23,211 bases of DNA from Ophioceras dolichostomum (taxonomy: Eukaryota; Ascomycota; Sordariomycetes; Magnaporthales; Ophioceraceae). Shown in pieces: positions 9,964 to 19,490 of the stretch. Where the stretch lies: positions 1 through 23,211 of the forward strand of contig PYST01000488.1 in the NCBI GenBank assembly GCA_003049485.1, read 5' to 3'. Every line of letters begins with the position of its first letter. Position 1 is the first letter of the stretch. The notes below the pieces were generated by a model, which saw nothing but the letters and a program-made list of their open reading frames with translations, did not search any database and was not told where the DNA came from. The position numbers and the translations under genes are program-made.

Positions 9964-10772
9964 CAGCCGAGCTGATGTCATCAGTTTCGTAGTAGCACAC
10001 TACAACGTGGGTTCAATCCTCCCTCACCCGATTTGTGCCCCCGCCCGAAGCAGCAGCCGCCTGACAAGGTGTGCCAAGTGCTAACTCAGGCTGATCATTC
10101 CAGGTCGAAGAGGCACCATCGGCTCGGCGCCTGTACTCAGTCCGGGCTTGTGGGCAGATGGTTGCCGGGCGGGGGTGGTAGATATCTTAGATAGGTAGGT
10201 TACCTACTACCTACGTGGAGCGTGGAGATTTGGTGACAAGACGAACGAGTTGGACAAGTTGCGAAGCTCTTTGGGAGGGGACAGCGATCCGGGCCAGTTG
10301 GAAACTGGAAGGTCTACTTGACTTGCTTGGGGTTTCTGGTGTTTCTCGTGTTTCTGTTTCTCGTGTTTCTCGTGTCTATCTTCCTCTCCAAAACTCAACA
10401 AATCGGCCTAAGTCAACCCCCGGGGCGTTTATCTCAGGATGTTGAGAAGTCAGGAACTATCGGAGGCTGGTGGAGGGGGAAAGAGGGAAGGCACGTATGT
10501 ACCTAGGTAGGTAGGTATGGGCGTGCCTTCCGGGCTTGTCTGTCGTCCACGGGCTGGTACACATACCTCGTACCACTTCCAGGATTGTTGTCCTGTATTC
10601 GTCCTGTATTCTGTATTCTCTTTCCGGGCGTACCTGGCAGCCTGCTACCAACTACCAGACGGGACCTTTCTGCCGACGTCAGATTGCCTTCGACTCTGCT
10701 TTATCGTTCGATTTACTTTACTTTACTTAGGTTAATTGATACTCCCTTTTGATTTCTGCCACTATCTCCAAA
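9964..10772. other. Spacer and putative promoter of the 10773 gene
   Basis: No gene recognised. It holds the near-palindromic array ATAGGTAGGTTACCTACTAC (10191-10214), a GTTTCTCGT-rich pyrimidine repeat (10330-10377) and CCTAGGTAGGTAGGTA (10502-10517). The 30 nt before the ATG at 10773 are CT-rich and end in CCAAAATG, a good fungal start context. Confidence 0.5.
10330..10377 (+). repeat. GTTTCTCGT minisatellite
   Basis: Five or six imperfect head-to-tail copies of GTTTCTCGT or GTTTCTGGT, strictly pyrimidine/G/T on this strand. It lies about 400 nt upstream of the 10773 start. Confidence 0.75.
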
Positions 10773-12146
10773 ATGTCGTCGCCGGACCTCGTCCTGGAGT
10801 TCGAGAAGTTCGTCGACGATCGCGCCCGGCGCTCGGATCGGTACAGAAAGGGCCAATGGGCCTCGTCCCCCATCGGCCTCGACCAGCACTTCCATGAAAA
10901 CGCGGATATAGTCGACCTTCTCATACACTTCGAAGTCGATGGCCGCATCATGGCCGACCCCACTACTCTGCCCAGGCTCCTGCGGATGATCGAGCTGGCC
11001 CCTTCCCGCATTCTTCTCGACCTGCCACTCCCCGACGAAGACGCCACCTGGGCAATCGAGAAGAGGCGGGGCGGCGGCGAAGACGACGACGACAAGAAGC
11101 AGCTGCTGCTGCTGCTGCATTCGGCCCAGAGCGCCGGCCGCTACTACCGAGGACTAGACTGCCAGCGGTTCTAGGCGAACTACCGCGCAGCCCAGGCCCA
11201 GCCCCCGCCCACGGGCCTGTCGTGGGACAACGCCGTCCGGCTCTTCCTCGCTTGTCAGCAGGAGAACTGGGCCGCGGCCTACTACATCTACCACCACGCG
11301 TCGCCGCCGCCCGTCACGAAGTGGGCCTGCCCCCAGACCATGGGCAGGGCCGGATTCTCCTACTACCTCAACTGGATGGCCCTTCTCAGCATCGCGCCCG
11401 ACCCTTCCTCGGTCGGCCTGGCCAACTTCCAGACCCTCATGACTCGCACGCTGCGCTCGGAGACCAAGCCGTCACACGTGCTCACCGCCGTCTTCCACGA
11501 GGCGGTCGACGGGCCCCTGGACTTTGCCAAGATCTTTCATCTCGATGTTAACGGCAACAGCAACGAGGAGGGCGCCGCCGAGGGCTCCAAGAACAAGAAC
11601 GGGAACGGGAACGAGAAAGAGAAAGACGAGGGCGATGACGTCGGACTGCGGCGCGTCGACTTCGCCCTCGAGGACCCGCTCGGCCGCACGGCGCTTCGGC
11701 GCCACGTGTCCTACCTCTCGGCCAAGTACGCGGGTGAGAAGAAGGACGAGGCCGGGATGGACGTGTCCTACCCCCCGGCCAAGCACGCGGGCGAGAAGAA
11801 GGGCGAGGACGAGATGGACGTGTCCTACTACCCCCCGGCCAAGCACGCGGGCGAGAAGAAGGACGAGGACGAGATGGACGTTGACGGCGACGAGATGGAC
11901 GTCGACGGCGACGGCGACGGCAGCGGCCAGGACGAGCCGGCGCTGCTCATCCGGCTGCTCAAGGTCTCGGATCCCCGGGCCAAGGGGGAGGGAGAGGGGA
12001 AGTCGGTGCTGGACAACATGAGAGAGGCCGTGTGGTTCCGCAAGTGGTTCGGGAATGTGTCGGTTGAGGAGGATGGGGAGACCGGGAGGGTCACGCTCCG
12101 GTACGACCTGGGGGAGGAGAAGGGGAAGGTGCTGTGCTGGGGATGA
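10773..12146 (+). CDS. Hypothetical protein, single open frame interrupted once by TAG (codon 134)
   Basis: ATG 10773 sits in the context CCAAAATG and begins MSSPDLVLEFEKFVDDRARR. The frame is open for 133 codons, has TAG at 11172-11174, then continues in the same frame for 323 codons to TGA 12144-12146. Both sides look equally protein-like (YYRGLDCQRF, stop, ANYRAAQAQ). No splice donor near the stop would remove it. Residues 312-369 are three degenerate 19-20-residue repeats of the type VSYPPAKHAGEKKGEDEMD, followed by D/E/G-rich sequence; a CTG run encodes six leucines before the stop. The N-terminal part has a globular, helical look, but I recognise no family. The options are a 133-residue truncated product, a pseudogene with one lesion, or a recoded stop. 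Confidence 0.6.
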
Positions 12147-12633
12147 GTGGTGCCGGGCGGGCGGGAGGAAGAAGAATGGATGGGACCCCGGGTGGGATGG
12201 GACGGGATGGGATGAGATGAGATGAGATGAGATGAGAGAGCACGGGACGGTGTATTGCGGTTGCTTTTTTTGTATTTTTTTATTTTTTTTTTCTACGTTC
12301 CTTTACGCTTTTGCATTACGGCATTTTCTTTACGAGTTTTTTTTTTAATCTTTTGTTACACTGCGATGTCCTGTCTCTCTCCCTTTTTGTCTTCATCACG
12401 GAGCGGGACCAGCAGTAGTACTTTACTGCACGAAAAAAAGGCGGCGACGACGAGAGAGATGACGAGAGGGGACGAGTGATAAGCATTGGAAGGAAAAAAA
12501 AATGTTTTCGCGCGCGCAGTAATTTTCTACCCTATAGTTACCTCCTACCACCTAGCTAGCGCTCGCTGTTCTTTTGGAAGTCGTCGTTTTTTTTTCTTTT
12601 CTGGCTGCCCATCGGTGCCTTTCTCCATCTTCT
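12147..12633. other. Convergent 3' region, T-rich, with (GATGA)n microsatellite
   Basis: This lies between two convergent genes. It has (GATGA) repeats at 12211-12236, T-rich tracts at 12265-12350 and T or A runs near 12490 and 12590. It probably holds both polyadenylation regions. No gene seen. Confidence 0.55.
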
Positions 12634-14739
12634 TCAGCTTCGCTTCGGCCGTCCCCGTCCTCTCTTCTTGACCACCCCCTGCGGCTTCGCCGCCTCGGCC
12701 AGAGTCGAACTGGTAATGTTGCTGCTCCCTGTTGCCGTCGCCCCGCCCCTTGCCGTCGTCGTCGTCGTCGTCGTCGTCGCAGCTCCCCTCGTGGTTGCGC
12801 CGCCGCGCCCCCTGGCGCCGCCCCTAGCGCCCCCTCTCGCGTTCGTGCTCGTGCCGCAGCCACCACCTCGTCCACCTCGTCCGCCACGGCCACGGGCTGG
12901 CTCATTAATAGGCTGTGGCTCAGGTTTAGGGACTGGCTCAGCCTTGGCCCCGCGACGACCGCGCGGCGCTGGTGCCGGGGCCTCTGCTGGGGCCGGGACC
13001 GGTGCTGCCGCTGCTGCTGCTGCTGCTGGCAGCGCTGGGGTGCGGTCAGGGACGGCTGCCCGAGTCGCCCTTGTAGCTCTGGGCTTTGGAGGAGGAGGAG
13101 AAGGAGAAGGAGGGTTCGTCTTCTGCCGTTTCGACGGCGCCTGCGGGCGGGCGGTGTCGCCGTCGCCCTCGGCTTCGGTTTGCCTCCTCTTCGTCACCCT
13201 GGTGACCGAAGGCGCGAGAGCCGGTACTGGTGCCGTGGCGGCCAGGTTCGCGGCTGCCCTGGCGCTGCGTCGAGGCGGTGGCTGTGGTTCTTCGGCAGGC
13301 GCAGGAGCCGGTGCCAGTGCCGCGGCGGCCAGGTTCGCGGCTACCTTGGCGCTGCGTCGAGGAGATGGCTGTGGCTCTTCGGCAGCTGCGCCGGCGGCTT
13401 TGTCCCGCGGGCCTTCGCCCTTGCGGGGACGGCCTCGGCCGCGGCGAGGCACGGGCGGTGGTGATGCAGGTGGCGCTTCCTGCGGCGATTCCTGCGGCGA
13501 TTCTTGCCGCGCTTCCTGCAGCCATTCTAGCAGCGAATCCTGCGGCGATTCTTGCCGCGCTTACCGCAGCCATTCTAGCAGCGAATCCTGCGGCGACTCT
13601 GGCTGTGACTGGGCCCTGTCACATCCGAAGAAGAGACTGCCGGGCCTGATAGGGCCAGTCGGGCGGTCATCATACATCTGTTTATGCCGCGATATATCCT
13701 CCACCGCGTCGATCTCAGAGGGCGTGAGTTCTAGGTTCGGGTCCGAGCGGTCAAAATTGGCCAAGTCCACCTTGTTGAGCCACGCCAGGTCTTCTGGCTC
13801 CGGCGACGGGCTCTCGTGGCGCCATTTCCAGCCTGGCCTCGGCTGTTCTTCGCCGTCGCCTGGGGCGTGTCTTACCGACGGCCAGTCGCCCCTCTCCTTC
13901 CGCCTGTCGATGACCAGCTTAGTTGCATTCGGCCGGCGATTCCACGGCAGCTCGTTGCCGCGGTGCTTCCACCATCTCGTCGTCTCTTCTTCCAGGTCGA
14001 GCTCGTAGACGAACCAGGGCCGGGACGTGATGAAGTCCTCGCCTTGGCTCCTCGTCGTGCCTTCGGAGGGATTCTGGGCGGGAGGAACCGGGTTGTGCTC
14101 GCCACGGCGCAGACCGCGCCGGCGGAGTACGGCTCGCTCCTCCACAGAGAGGGTGTCTTCTCCCTCTTCAGCCATGCCCTCATCCCATGGCCAGTACCAA
14201 GTAACCCTGGCCTGTTCTTCCGTTTCCTCGTACCTACCTAGAATCCACTACTTAGGATTCCATATGCCGAGCTTCTGCCACCGCTTCTTGATGTTGTGAC
14301 GAACGATGATATTATCCTTGGCAACGGCGTCCGCGTTTCCCATGAACCACCTCTTCGTCCTGGCGGAGCATCGGTTGCCATAAATGAAGCGGCCAAGACT
14401 GGCTTCTTCGTCCCGAGCCTCGTAGCGGTACCGGTTCCTAGGCCAGTACGCGCCTCTGAACTCAGAACTGATCGACCTCATAATAGGCTCAGTTAGAGGC
14501 GCGTCTACAATGTCGTACACAGCGTCCGGGATGGGCATGTCAGGGCGAGGGGAAGCGTGGTGCAGAGTCAGGTCGAGTTCCGTCTCGGTCGAAGACCGGT
14601 AGGCCGGGGGCGTGTCACGGTCGAATCTTCGCCACGCCCGTTCGAGATATTCGGGATTGGCAGCAAGGCTCTCGAGGATGGGCAGCACGTCCCGACGCAC
14701 CGCCCTTTCGAGCTGCAATTGGGTCATGAATGGGGGCAT
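12634..14739 (-). CDS. AT-hook protein, single frame interrupted by TAG and TAA
   Basis: ATG 14739 (context CAAAATG) begins MPPFMTQLQLERAVRRDVLP. One frame of 702 codons runs to TGA 12634-12636, broken by TAG 14248-14250 (GIWNPK, stop, WILGRYEE) and TAA 13561-13563. The N-terminal 390 codons look globular, acidic/basic and Trp-rich, with no known family. The C-terminal 300 codons are Ala/Pro/Arg-rich with two AT-hooks, RRGRGRPRKG (about 13445) and KKRGRGRPKRS at the very end. They also carry NLS-like clusters, RGG-type runs and a 29-residue duplication. AT-hooks bind the minor groove of AT-rich DNA, so a nuclear, chromatin-linked role is inferred. If the stops terminate translation, the AT-hook part is never made. 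I tested introns starting at the GTAAGC that contains the TAA: no nearby AG keeps the frame. Separate genes ending at 14248 or 13561 remain possible. Confidence 0.6.
13501..13596 (-). repeat. 48-bp coding tandem repeat; one copy carries the TAA stop
   Basis: Units 13501-13548 and 13549-13596 match at 46 of 48 positions. On the minus strand one reads CTG CAG GAA GCG, the other CTG CGG TAA GCG. The repeat encodes QDSLLEWLxxARQESP. It is an internal reference: the stop arose from GAA, beside a CAG to CGG change. Confidence 0.9.
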
Positions 14740-15624
14740 TTTGAGAGAGGTTTGAGGGAGTGTGTGTTTGTTCCGATTTGCAGTCGCCGCTCTAGGTACG
14801 TGTAGGTACGCAACTCAGCTAGCTTGGGACAATTCTCAGTCGCGAAGCTTGATCGTGAGATTGCTAGGGTGTCGTGATGATGGATGGCCTTTATATCGCC
14901 CGTTTGGCTGGCTGTCGCAGTGCAAGAAAGAGGGGAGGTGACTAGGCCGTGAGAGGCAGTAACACAAAGAGAAAAATGAGAGAAAATCGGCAGGAATGCT
15001 AGGCCCGAGCAGGAATGCCAGGTTCGAGCAGGAATGCCAGGCTCGGGCAGGGATGCCAGGTTCGAGCAGGTTTGAGCAGGAATGCCAGGTTCGAACAGGC
15101 AGGCCTCTTCGCGCGAAATGCAGCATAAGGAGCACTCTATCCCGTAGTATCCCGGACGTGTATTGCATCAAACTCCAGGGCGGTGGCAATTAGGTGCCAG
15201 CAGCACAATTTCTCTGTTACCTATCAACCTAGGTCAGCCCCGCAGACAGCAAGTTCAAATCAACAGACCTATCACAGCGTCAAGTTCCCTCAGCCAACCA
15301 TTTGAGTCAGGCTGAGACCGCTAGCAATCGTGCAGTGGGGGCTGGGCGCCTTGCCTTTTTTTGTATCTACGACGAAACCTCCGGATCACAGTAACTCCGT
15401 TGTAGGCAACCCCTCACCAGGCCAAAGGCTAGGCTGGCGGTAACCCACCCATAGACTTGACCGTAATCCCACTCGTCCGTCTTCGTCTTTGCCTGCACCT
15501 TCGTATCATCGCCAACTTCGTCCTCACACCCTCCTCGTCCACCTCGTATCTCTTCTGCTGGCCGCCACGCCCCTTCCTTGCCAGACTTCTGCTCTCTTGT
15601 GGCTATCCCGTCCCTCTTTTCGCC
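14740..15624. other. Divergent promoter region between the AT-hook and FHA genes
   Basis: About 885 nt upstream of both genes. It contains GGTACGTGTAGGTACG near 14795, the 19-bp minisatellite at 14990-15094, and a pyrimidine-rich leader just before the FHA ATG. No coding frame is convincing. Confidence 0.5.
14990..15094. repeat. 19-bp minisatellite (GCAGGAATGCCAGGTTCGA)
   Basis: Five 19-bp copies start at 14990, 15009, 15028, 15047 and 15076. A 10-nt partial copy sits at 15066, and a further start follows the last copy. There are few mismatches and no spacers. Confidence 0.9.
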
Positions 15625-16059
15625 ATGCCGGCGCAATCCAACCCCAGGACGCTATTCCACCTCATCCCTATCAACGCAGAGGCGAAGGAGAGTCTTCGTC
15701 ATCCAGTTTACAAGCCTTTCGTGTCTGACAGCGACGAGGGCCCTGGTCTCGAAGTCGGCTTCCATGTCCCGAGCAGCCCTAGCGGCCGTGTTATTGTGAA
15801 GCTAGGCCGCGACGGAGACTTGATTCTCCCCGGCAAAGGAATCTCTCGTCACCACGTTGCCTTCGAGGTCCATCCTGAGACACATGCTGTCCTGCTGGAC
15901 CTTCGGTGTTCATCGATCCAACCACGGGTCACTATTCGGCCTTGGCGGAAGAATGACAGCGGTGGGCCCGAGGACAACGAGGAGGTACGAGGCGACTGCG
16001 TCATCTCGTTCGGGCAGAGCTACGTGTCGATAGATGTTGTTCCGGGCTTCTGTCCATAA
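15625..16059 (+). CDS. Small FHA-domain protein
   Basis: ATG 15625 (context CGCCATG) to TAA 16057-16059 gives 144 residues starting MPAQSNPRTLFHLIPINAEA. Residues about 56-110 form a forkhead-associated domain: G61-R62 in KLGRDGDLIL, then S74-R75-H76-H77 in GISRHHVAFEVHPETH, then AVLLDL. The GR and SRxH residues that contact phosphothreonine are all present, so phosphopeptide binding is plausible. As I recall, similar fungal N-termini often precede a Ser/Thr kinase domain; here the frame ends after the FHA core and no kinase follows, so it is either a stand-alone reader or a truncated one. Its last 40 nt overlap the convergent minus-strand frame ending at 16020. No lesion within the frame. 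Confidence 0.8.
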   Translation: MPAQSNPRTLFHLIPINAEAKESLRHPVYKPFVSDSDEGPGLEVGFHVPSSPSGRVIVKLGRDGDLILPGKGISRHHVAFEVHPETHAVLLDLRCSSIQPRVTIRPWRKNDSGGPEDNEEVRGDCVISFGQSYVSIDVVPGFCP

Positions 16060-18300
16060 GCCTTCTCCAATATTGGCCGGGCCTCCTCGATGAAGCGCTC
16101 AATCACCTGCTGTACCACCACCTTCCGCTCCTCGCTTGCTTTAATTTTCTCTCTGGGCCCCATGTTCTCGCTATCGTCTACGGGCAACATGTACCTCAAG
16201 GCGGCCGAGGCCCGGACCAGGATGCCCCTGGACAGGGGCTCGGTTTTGAGCTCTGTCTACACCTTCTTCGACTCGGGCATGGCCTTCTCGACGGCCCCGT
16301 CCTTTATCGAGTCTTCCCAGCCGGGCAAAGCACGGCCCACGTCGACGACGGCCTCCTTGAGCGACTCTTCCCATCCGGGCGCTTTCTGCGCCGCCTTGAT
16401 GACGGCCAGTTCGATCGGGATCGGGCCTACCGTACCAGCCACGTCCTTGATGCCAGTCGTGGCCCTGCACGCGTTGATGGTGATGGTGAGGACATCTACG
16501 CTCCACTGCTGATCATCATCAAAGATTACCATGACGATTTCCCGGCACAACTCCTCCCATCCCGGCCTGCTTGCAAGCGCTCTGAGTATGGCTGCCTCGA
16601 GCTAAAAGCAGTTGGGAGGATCCATCTCTTAGTTCAGGTAGCGCCTGAGGGTGTCGTCGTCCGCGGGGCCGTTGTTCCACTTCTTCAGGTCGCCATACAT
16701 GGTGTTGGTGAGGGCGTATTCATTGTGGACAATGGTGTTGCACCACAACACCTTCCGCCGGATATTGGAGCTGCGGTACGTCCACTTGCGATCTGGGTTC
16801 CAGTCTGAACTTTGTTTGATGAGGAATTCACCGTCCGACGTCGGCAGGTGGCACCAATCTTTCAGCGAGGTGATGCATTCCGAGACCGACTTTGGCCGCC
16901 CAGCCTGGAGCAACAACGGCCCGACGCGCGGGTCCTCGAGCAGGGCCCCGATCAGGCGCCAGCCGTCGTCTCCACCGGCAGTGCTGTTGGGATCCTGCAG
17001 CCGCTGCTTTTCACACAGGTACAGGAACGTCTTCAGCGTGATGCTGTCGCCTACGAAGTGGTACGTGGACCAGTAGACGCGGAGTGTCCGGGCATAGACG
17101 TGGATGGAACCTAGGCTGATCGGATCAGAGCAGCTCATGGCCCACTTCTTCATCACGTCGGCCTGCCGCAAGAAGTATTCCTTCTCATTCTCGAGAAAAT
17201 GCTTCCAGCTGACCTTCCGGGGCACGATGGCTAGGTTCTCGTCGATTGCGGCGCGCGCCGCCTTGCGAGCAGAGTCGACGTCGAACGGTGCTAATGTTCC
17301 GTCCTTGTATTTGCTCATAACAAGGCGGAAAAAGTACAGACCAATGAGGGTCTCGAAGGGGACCTAGGCTGTCGACGTAAGGGCCTCTTGCGACTGGATC
17401 ACCAGCGCGGCTTCCCCGATCATGTTGAGGTGGTAGGGCAGAGCGGCCGCCATAGCACGCAAGCCAGGCGCGGCCTCGAGACACGGCACTATATATGTAT
17501 AAGCGCAAGACCTTATTTCCGGCATGAGCGTGGCCATCTCGGACCATGTGGTCCCTTTGCCGCACGCCTTGTCTAGCGCGTCGACCCAGTCTCGCGCGAG
17601 CTGCGGCGGGGACTTTGCCCCGCCCTGGGTGGCGGCCCAGGGACGGGGACCTGGACTCCCGTGGCTATGGAGTTCAGCCTGTCTGATGAGAGAATTGATC
17701 TGGCGAAGGACTACGCCGCTCAAAATTGAGGCCGTCCAGATAGGCAGCGTGCCCTGCTCCACCTCCTTCTAGAGCTCAGCAACCCTTCTGGCCATGGCCA
17801 TGAGGCCGTCCAGGAAGGCAAGAAAGTCCGTCTGGGCAGGCGTCAGATAGTCGTCCTCGTCCACGGCTTCTTGTTCCTCCCGCTGCGGTTCTCTGGCGGC
17901 AGCCGCCGCCGCCACCGGCGTATTATCGCCATACAATCTCAGTTGCTGCAGGATGCCCGACAAGAATCCAATGTACTTCTCGTGGTTGTCTTGTTTCAAG
18001 CGCGATGCCAGCTTGAAGCGCTCTCCCCACTGCTTGCGTAGCGCGATGGCCTCCTCGAGCATGCCGGAGACCGTGATTCGCTCCTTCGCCGGGAGCTTTC
18101 TGACAAGGACCTTGGCTTTCTCTTTCGCTACGCGAAAGCTGGCCTGTTCGAGCTGTTCATCAGGGTCCAACAGCTGGTATATCTGCTTTCTGAGGTCCTT
18201 GTACCTGGTGTGAGCGGATACCGGCTCATCAGGACTGAAGAATAGCAGCGGCGCATATTTGTTTGAAGAGCGGCATAATTGCAGTCGATGCTTCAGGGCA
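16020..18300 (-). pseudogene. Unknown protein, one continuous frame with five internal stop codons and no indel
   Basis: One minus-strand frame can be followed from about 18240 (SPDEPVSAHTRYKDLRKQ) to TAG 16020-16022, broken by TAG 17769-17771, TAG 17364-17366, TAA 16629-16631, TAG 16602-16604 and TAG 16257-16259. The segments look like ordinary globular protein, e.g. FKLASRLKQDNHEKYIGFLS, HFLENEKEYFLRQADVMKKW, ARTLRVYWSTYHFVGDSITL, GPIPIELAVIKAAQKAPGWE and VVVQQVIERFIEEARPILEK. I recognise no domain; it is helix-rich, with no signal peptide or membrane segment. The frame stays open back to about 18554 but has no ATG there, so an upstream exon or a lost start is needed. Its 3' end overlaps the FHA gene by 40 nt, tail to tail. 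Each segment alone is a possible short gene, but their shared frame argues for one ancestral gene of 740 or more codons. Confidence 0.6.
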
Positions 18301-18722
18301 AGGAAGGGGTGAGATGGCGCACGGGCTCGTAACCTGTTGATGAGGAAAAGAGATCTCCGGAGATATTTATCTACGTGAGATCTTTTTGACAGAAAATAAA
18401 AGGAGTGTGACAAAGGAAAATCAAAGCGTTGTGTTGTAAAGAGTAATGCTCTCCTAAAACGGGGGAGGAAAAAAAAGGTTACTTCCCGACAAAGACACTT
18501 GCGATATCCATTCAACCCACCACTACCGACGCCGCCAAATTCACTCTTGCGCAAGTCAAAGCGAAAATAATCAAAAGAGACTTATCACTCCCATTTTCCC
18601 ATTTCCGGCCCGCAAGATGCAGTACAGGTCGTGGATTCACACCTCGACCATTTCAAACTGATCCGTGCTTCCCTGGCCGGCTTTTTGCAGACAATATCCA
18701 GCGACCTGGCCTTGACCGCGAG
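18301..18722. other. Spacer, AT-richer, no gene supported
   Basis: This lies between the unknown minus-strand frame and APH remnant 3. It contains A-rich runs near 18400 and 18470. It may include the lost 5' exon and promoter of the minus-strand gene. Confidence 0.4.
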
Positions 18723-19490
18723 ATGTGTCGGCTAGCATTGCGCACATGGAGATGCCCTCCAGCCAACGACTCTCTGAGCACTGCACAGCGAGATGCCGCC
18801 ATTGCCACGATCGATTCAACATATTGGGGTCCAGAGATGGGCAAGAACAATGTTCTATACCGGATCAGCATGCCTTCTCAGACAGTGTGGCTCGCCCGGA
18901 TCCGCAACCCTTTGGTCCAGGAATCAGTGTGCTCCAAGATGGCCTAGAACGCCGAGCAAACGAGCGCATTGCTTCTCGAAAGCGAGATCGCCACGATGCA
19001 GTACTGTCTAAGAGCAGAAACCAGCATATCCCAGTGCCAGAGGTTTTTGGATTTGATCTTGATGGCAACAACGCTTTGTGCCCTCCTGTCATCTTCATGG
19101 AATTCTGGCAGGGAAGCCTTTTCCTTTTCCGTTCGCCGACCGTGGCTTCATCTCTGATGCCGACCCGATCCGCATCCACTGCTAACTCGTGAACTTTCAG
19201 TGGCAACTCTCCAGATTGCCCTTCAGCCAGATTGGGCAGCTTCGCCTCAGCTCGAATACTTCCCATCGAGTTTGTCTGGGCCCCATCATCGACCGCAAAG
19301 ACTCGAGCCTACGGCCCCTTCTCGGACTCCAGAGCCTTAACTACTCTGCAAGAGCCCAAGCAGTTCTGGCCAGCGCACTCCAGGCGGCGGCGGGCAAGGA
19401 GTGTGACGGAAACAGAGAGAAGATCAGCAACATCCAGTCGGCAGCACCCTATGCGCAGGCCGCTGAATACGTCAATGGTTCCGAGTCTCA
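18723..19490 (+). pseudogene. APH-family kinase, remnant 3 (N-lobe and linker only)
   Basis: Frame 18723 reads STYWGPEMGKNNVLYRISM and QTVWLARIRNP, has TAG 18945-18947, then goes on in frame with ALLLESEIATMQY. A frameshift near 19020 leads to NQHIPVPEVFGFDLDGNNAL and VIFMEF. A second shift near 19110 leads to PFADRGFISDADPIRIHC, TAA 19183-19185, WQLSRLPFSQIGQLRL, YSARAQAVLASALQA and AAEYVNGSESQQ. This matches the nucleotide-binding lobe and middle part of fungal APH-fold kinases. It stops just before the point where the catalytic HGD loop is expected. The CTAAC plus TTTCAG near 19182-19200 resembles an intron end, but the coding frame continues through it. Confidence 0.75.

Noticed and set aside
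9990..10040. tRNA-like B box (GGTTCAATCC)
   Set aside because: No matching A box, anticodon arm or acceptor stem could be formed around it.
13515..13563. Intron starting at GTAAGC that would remove the TAA stop
   Set aside because: None of the AG sites within about 90 nt gives an intron length that is a multiple of three, the shortest candidates are below usual size, and no CTRAC branch site fits.
12668..14008. Plus-strand open frame of 446 codons
   Set aside because: It is antisense to the AT-hook gene and has Arg/Val/Ala low-complexity composition caused by GC-rich codons. The minus strand has the good start context, AT-hooks and balanced N-terminal part.
14990..15094. CRISPR-like array
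   Set aside because: The 19-bp units are directly adjacent with no unique spacers, and the DNA is eukaryotic. It is a minisatellite.
9020..18300. Reassignment of TAG to a sense codon
   Set aside because: The intact gene at 21379-22911 ends in TAG and the frame beyond it is only the purine repeat; other genes end in TAA and TGA. Nuclear TAG reassignment is not expected in Pezizomycotina.
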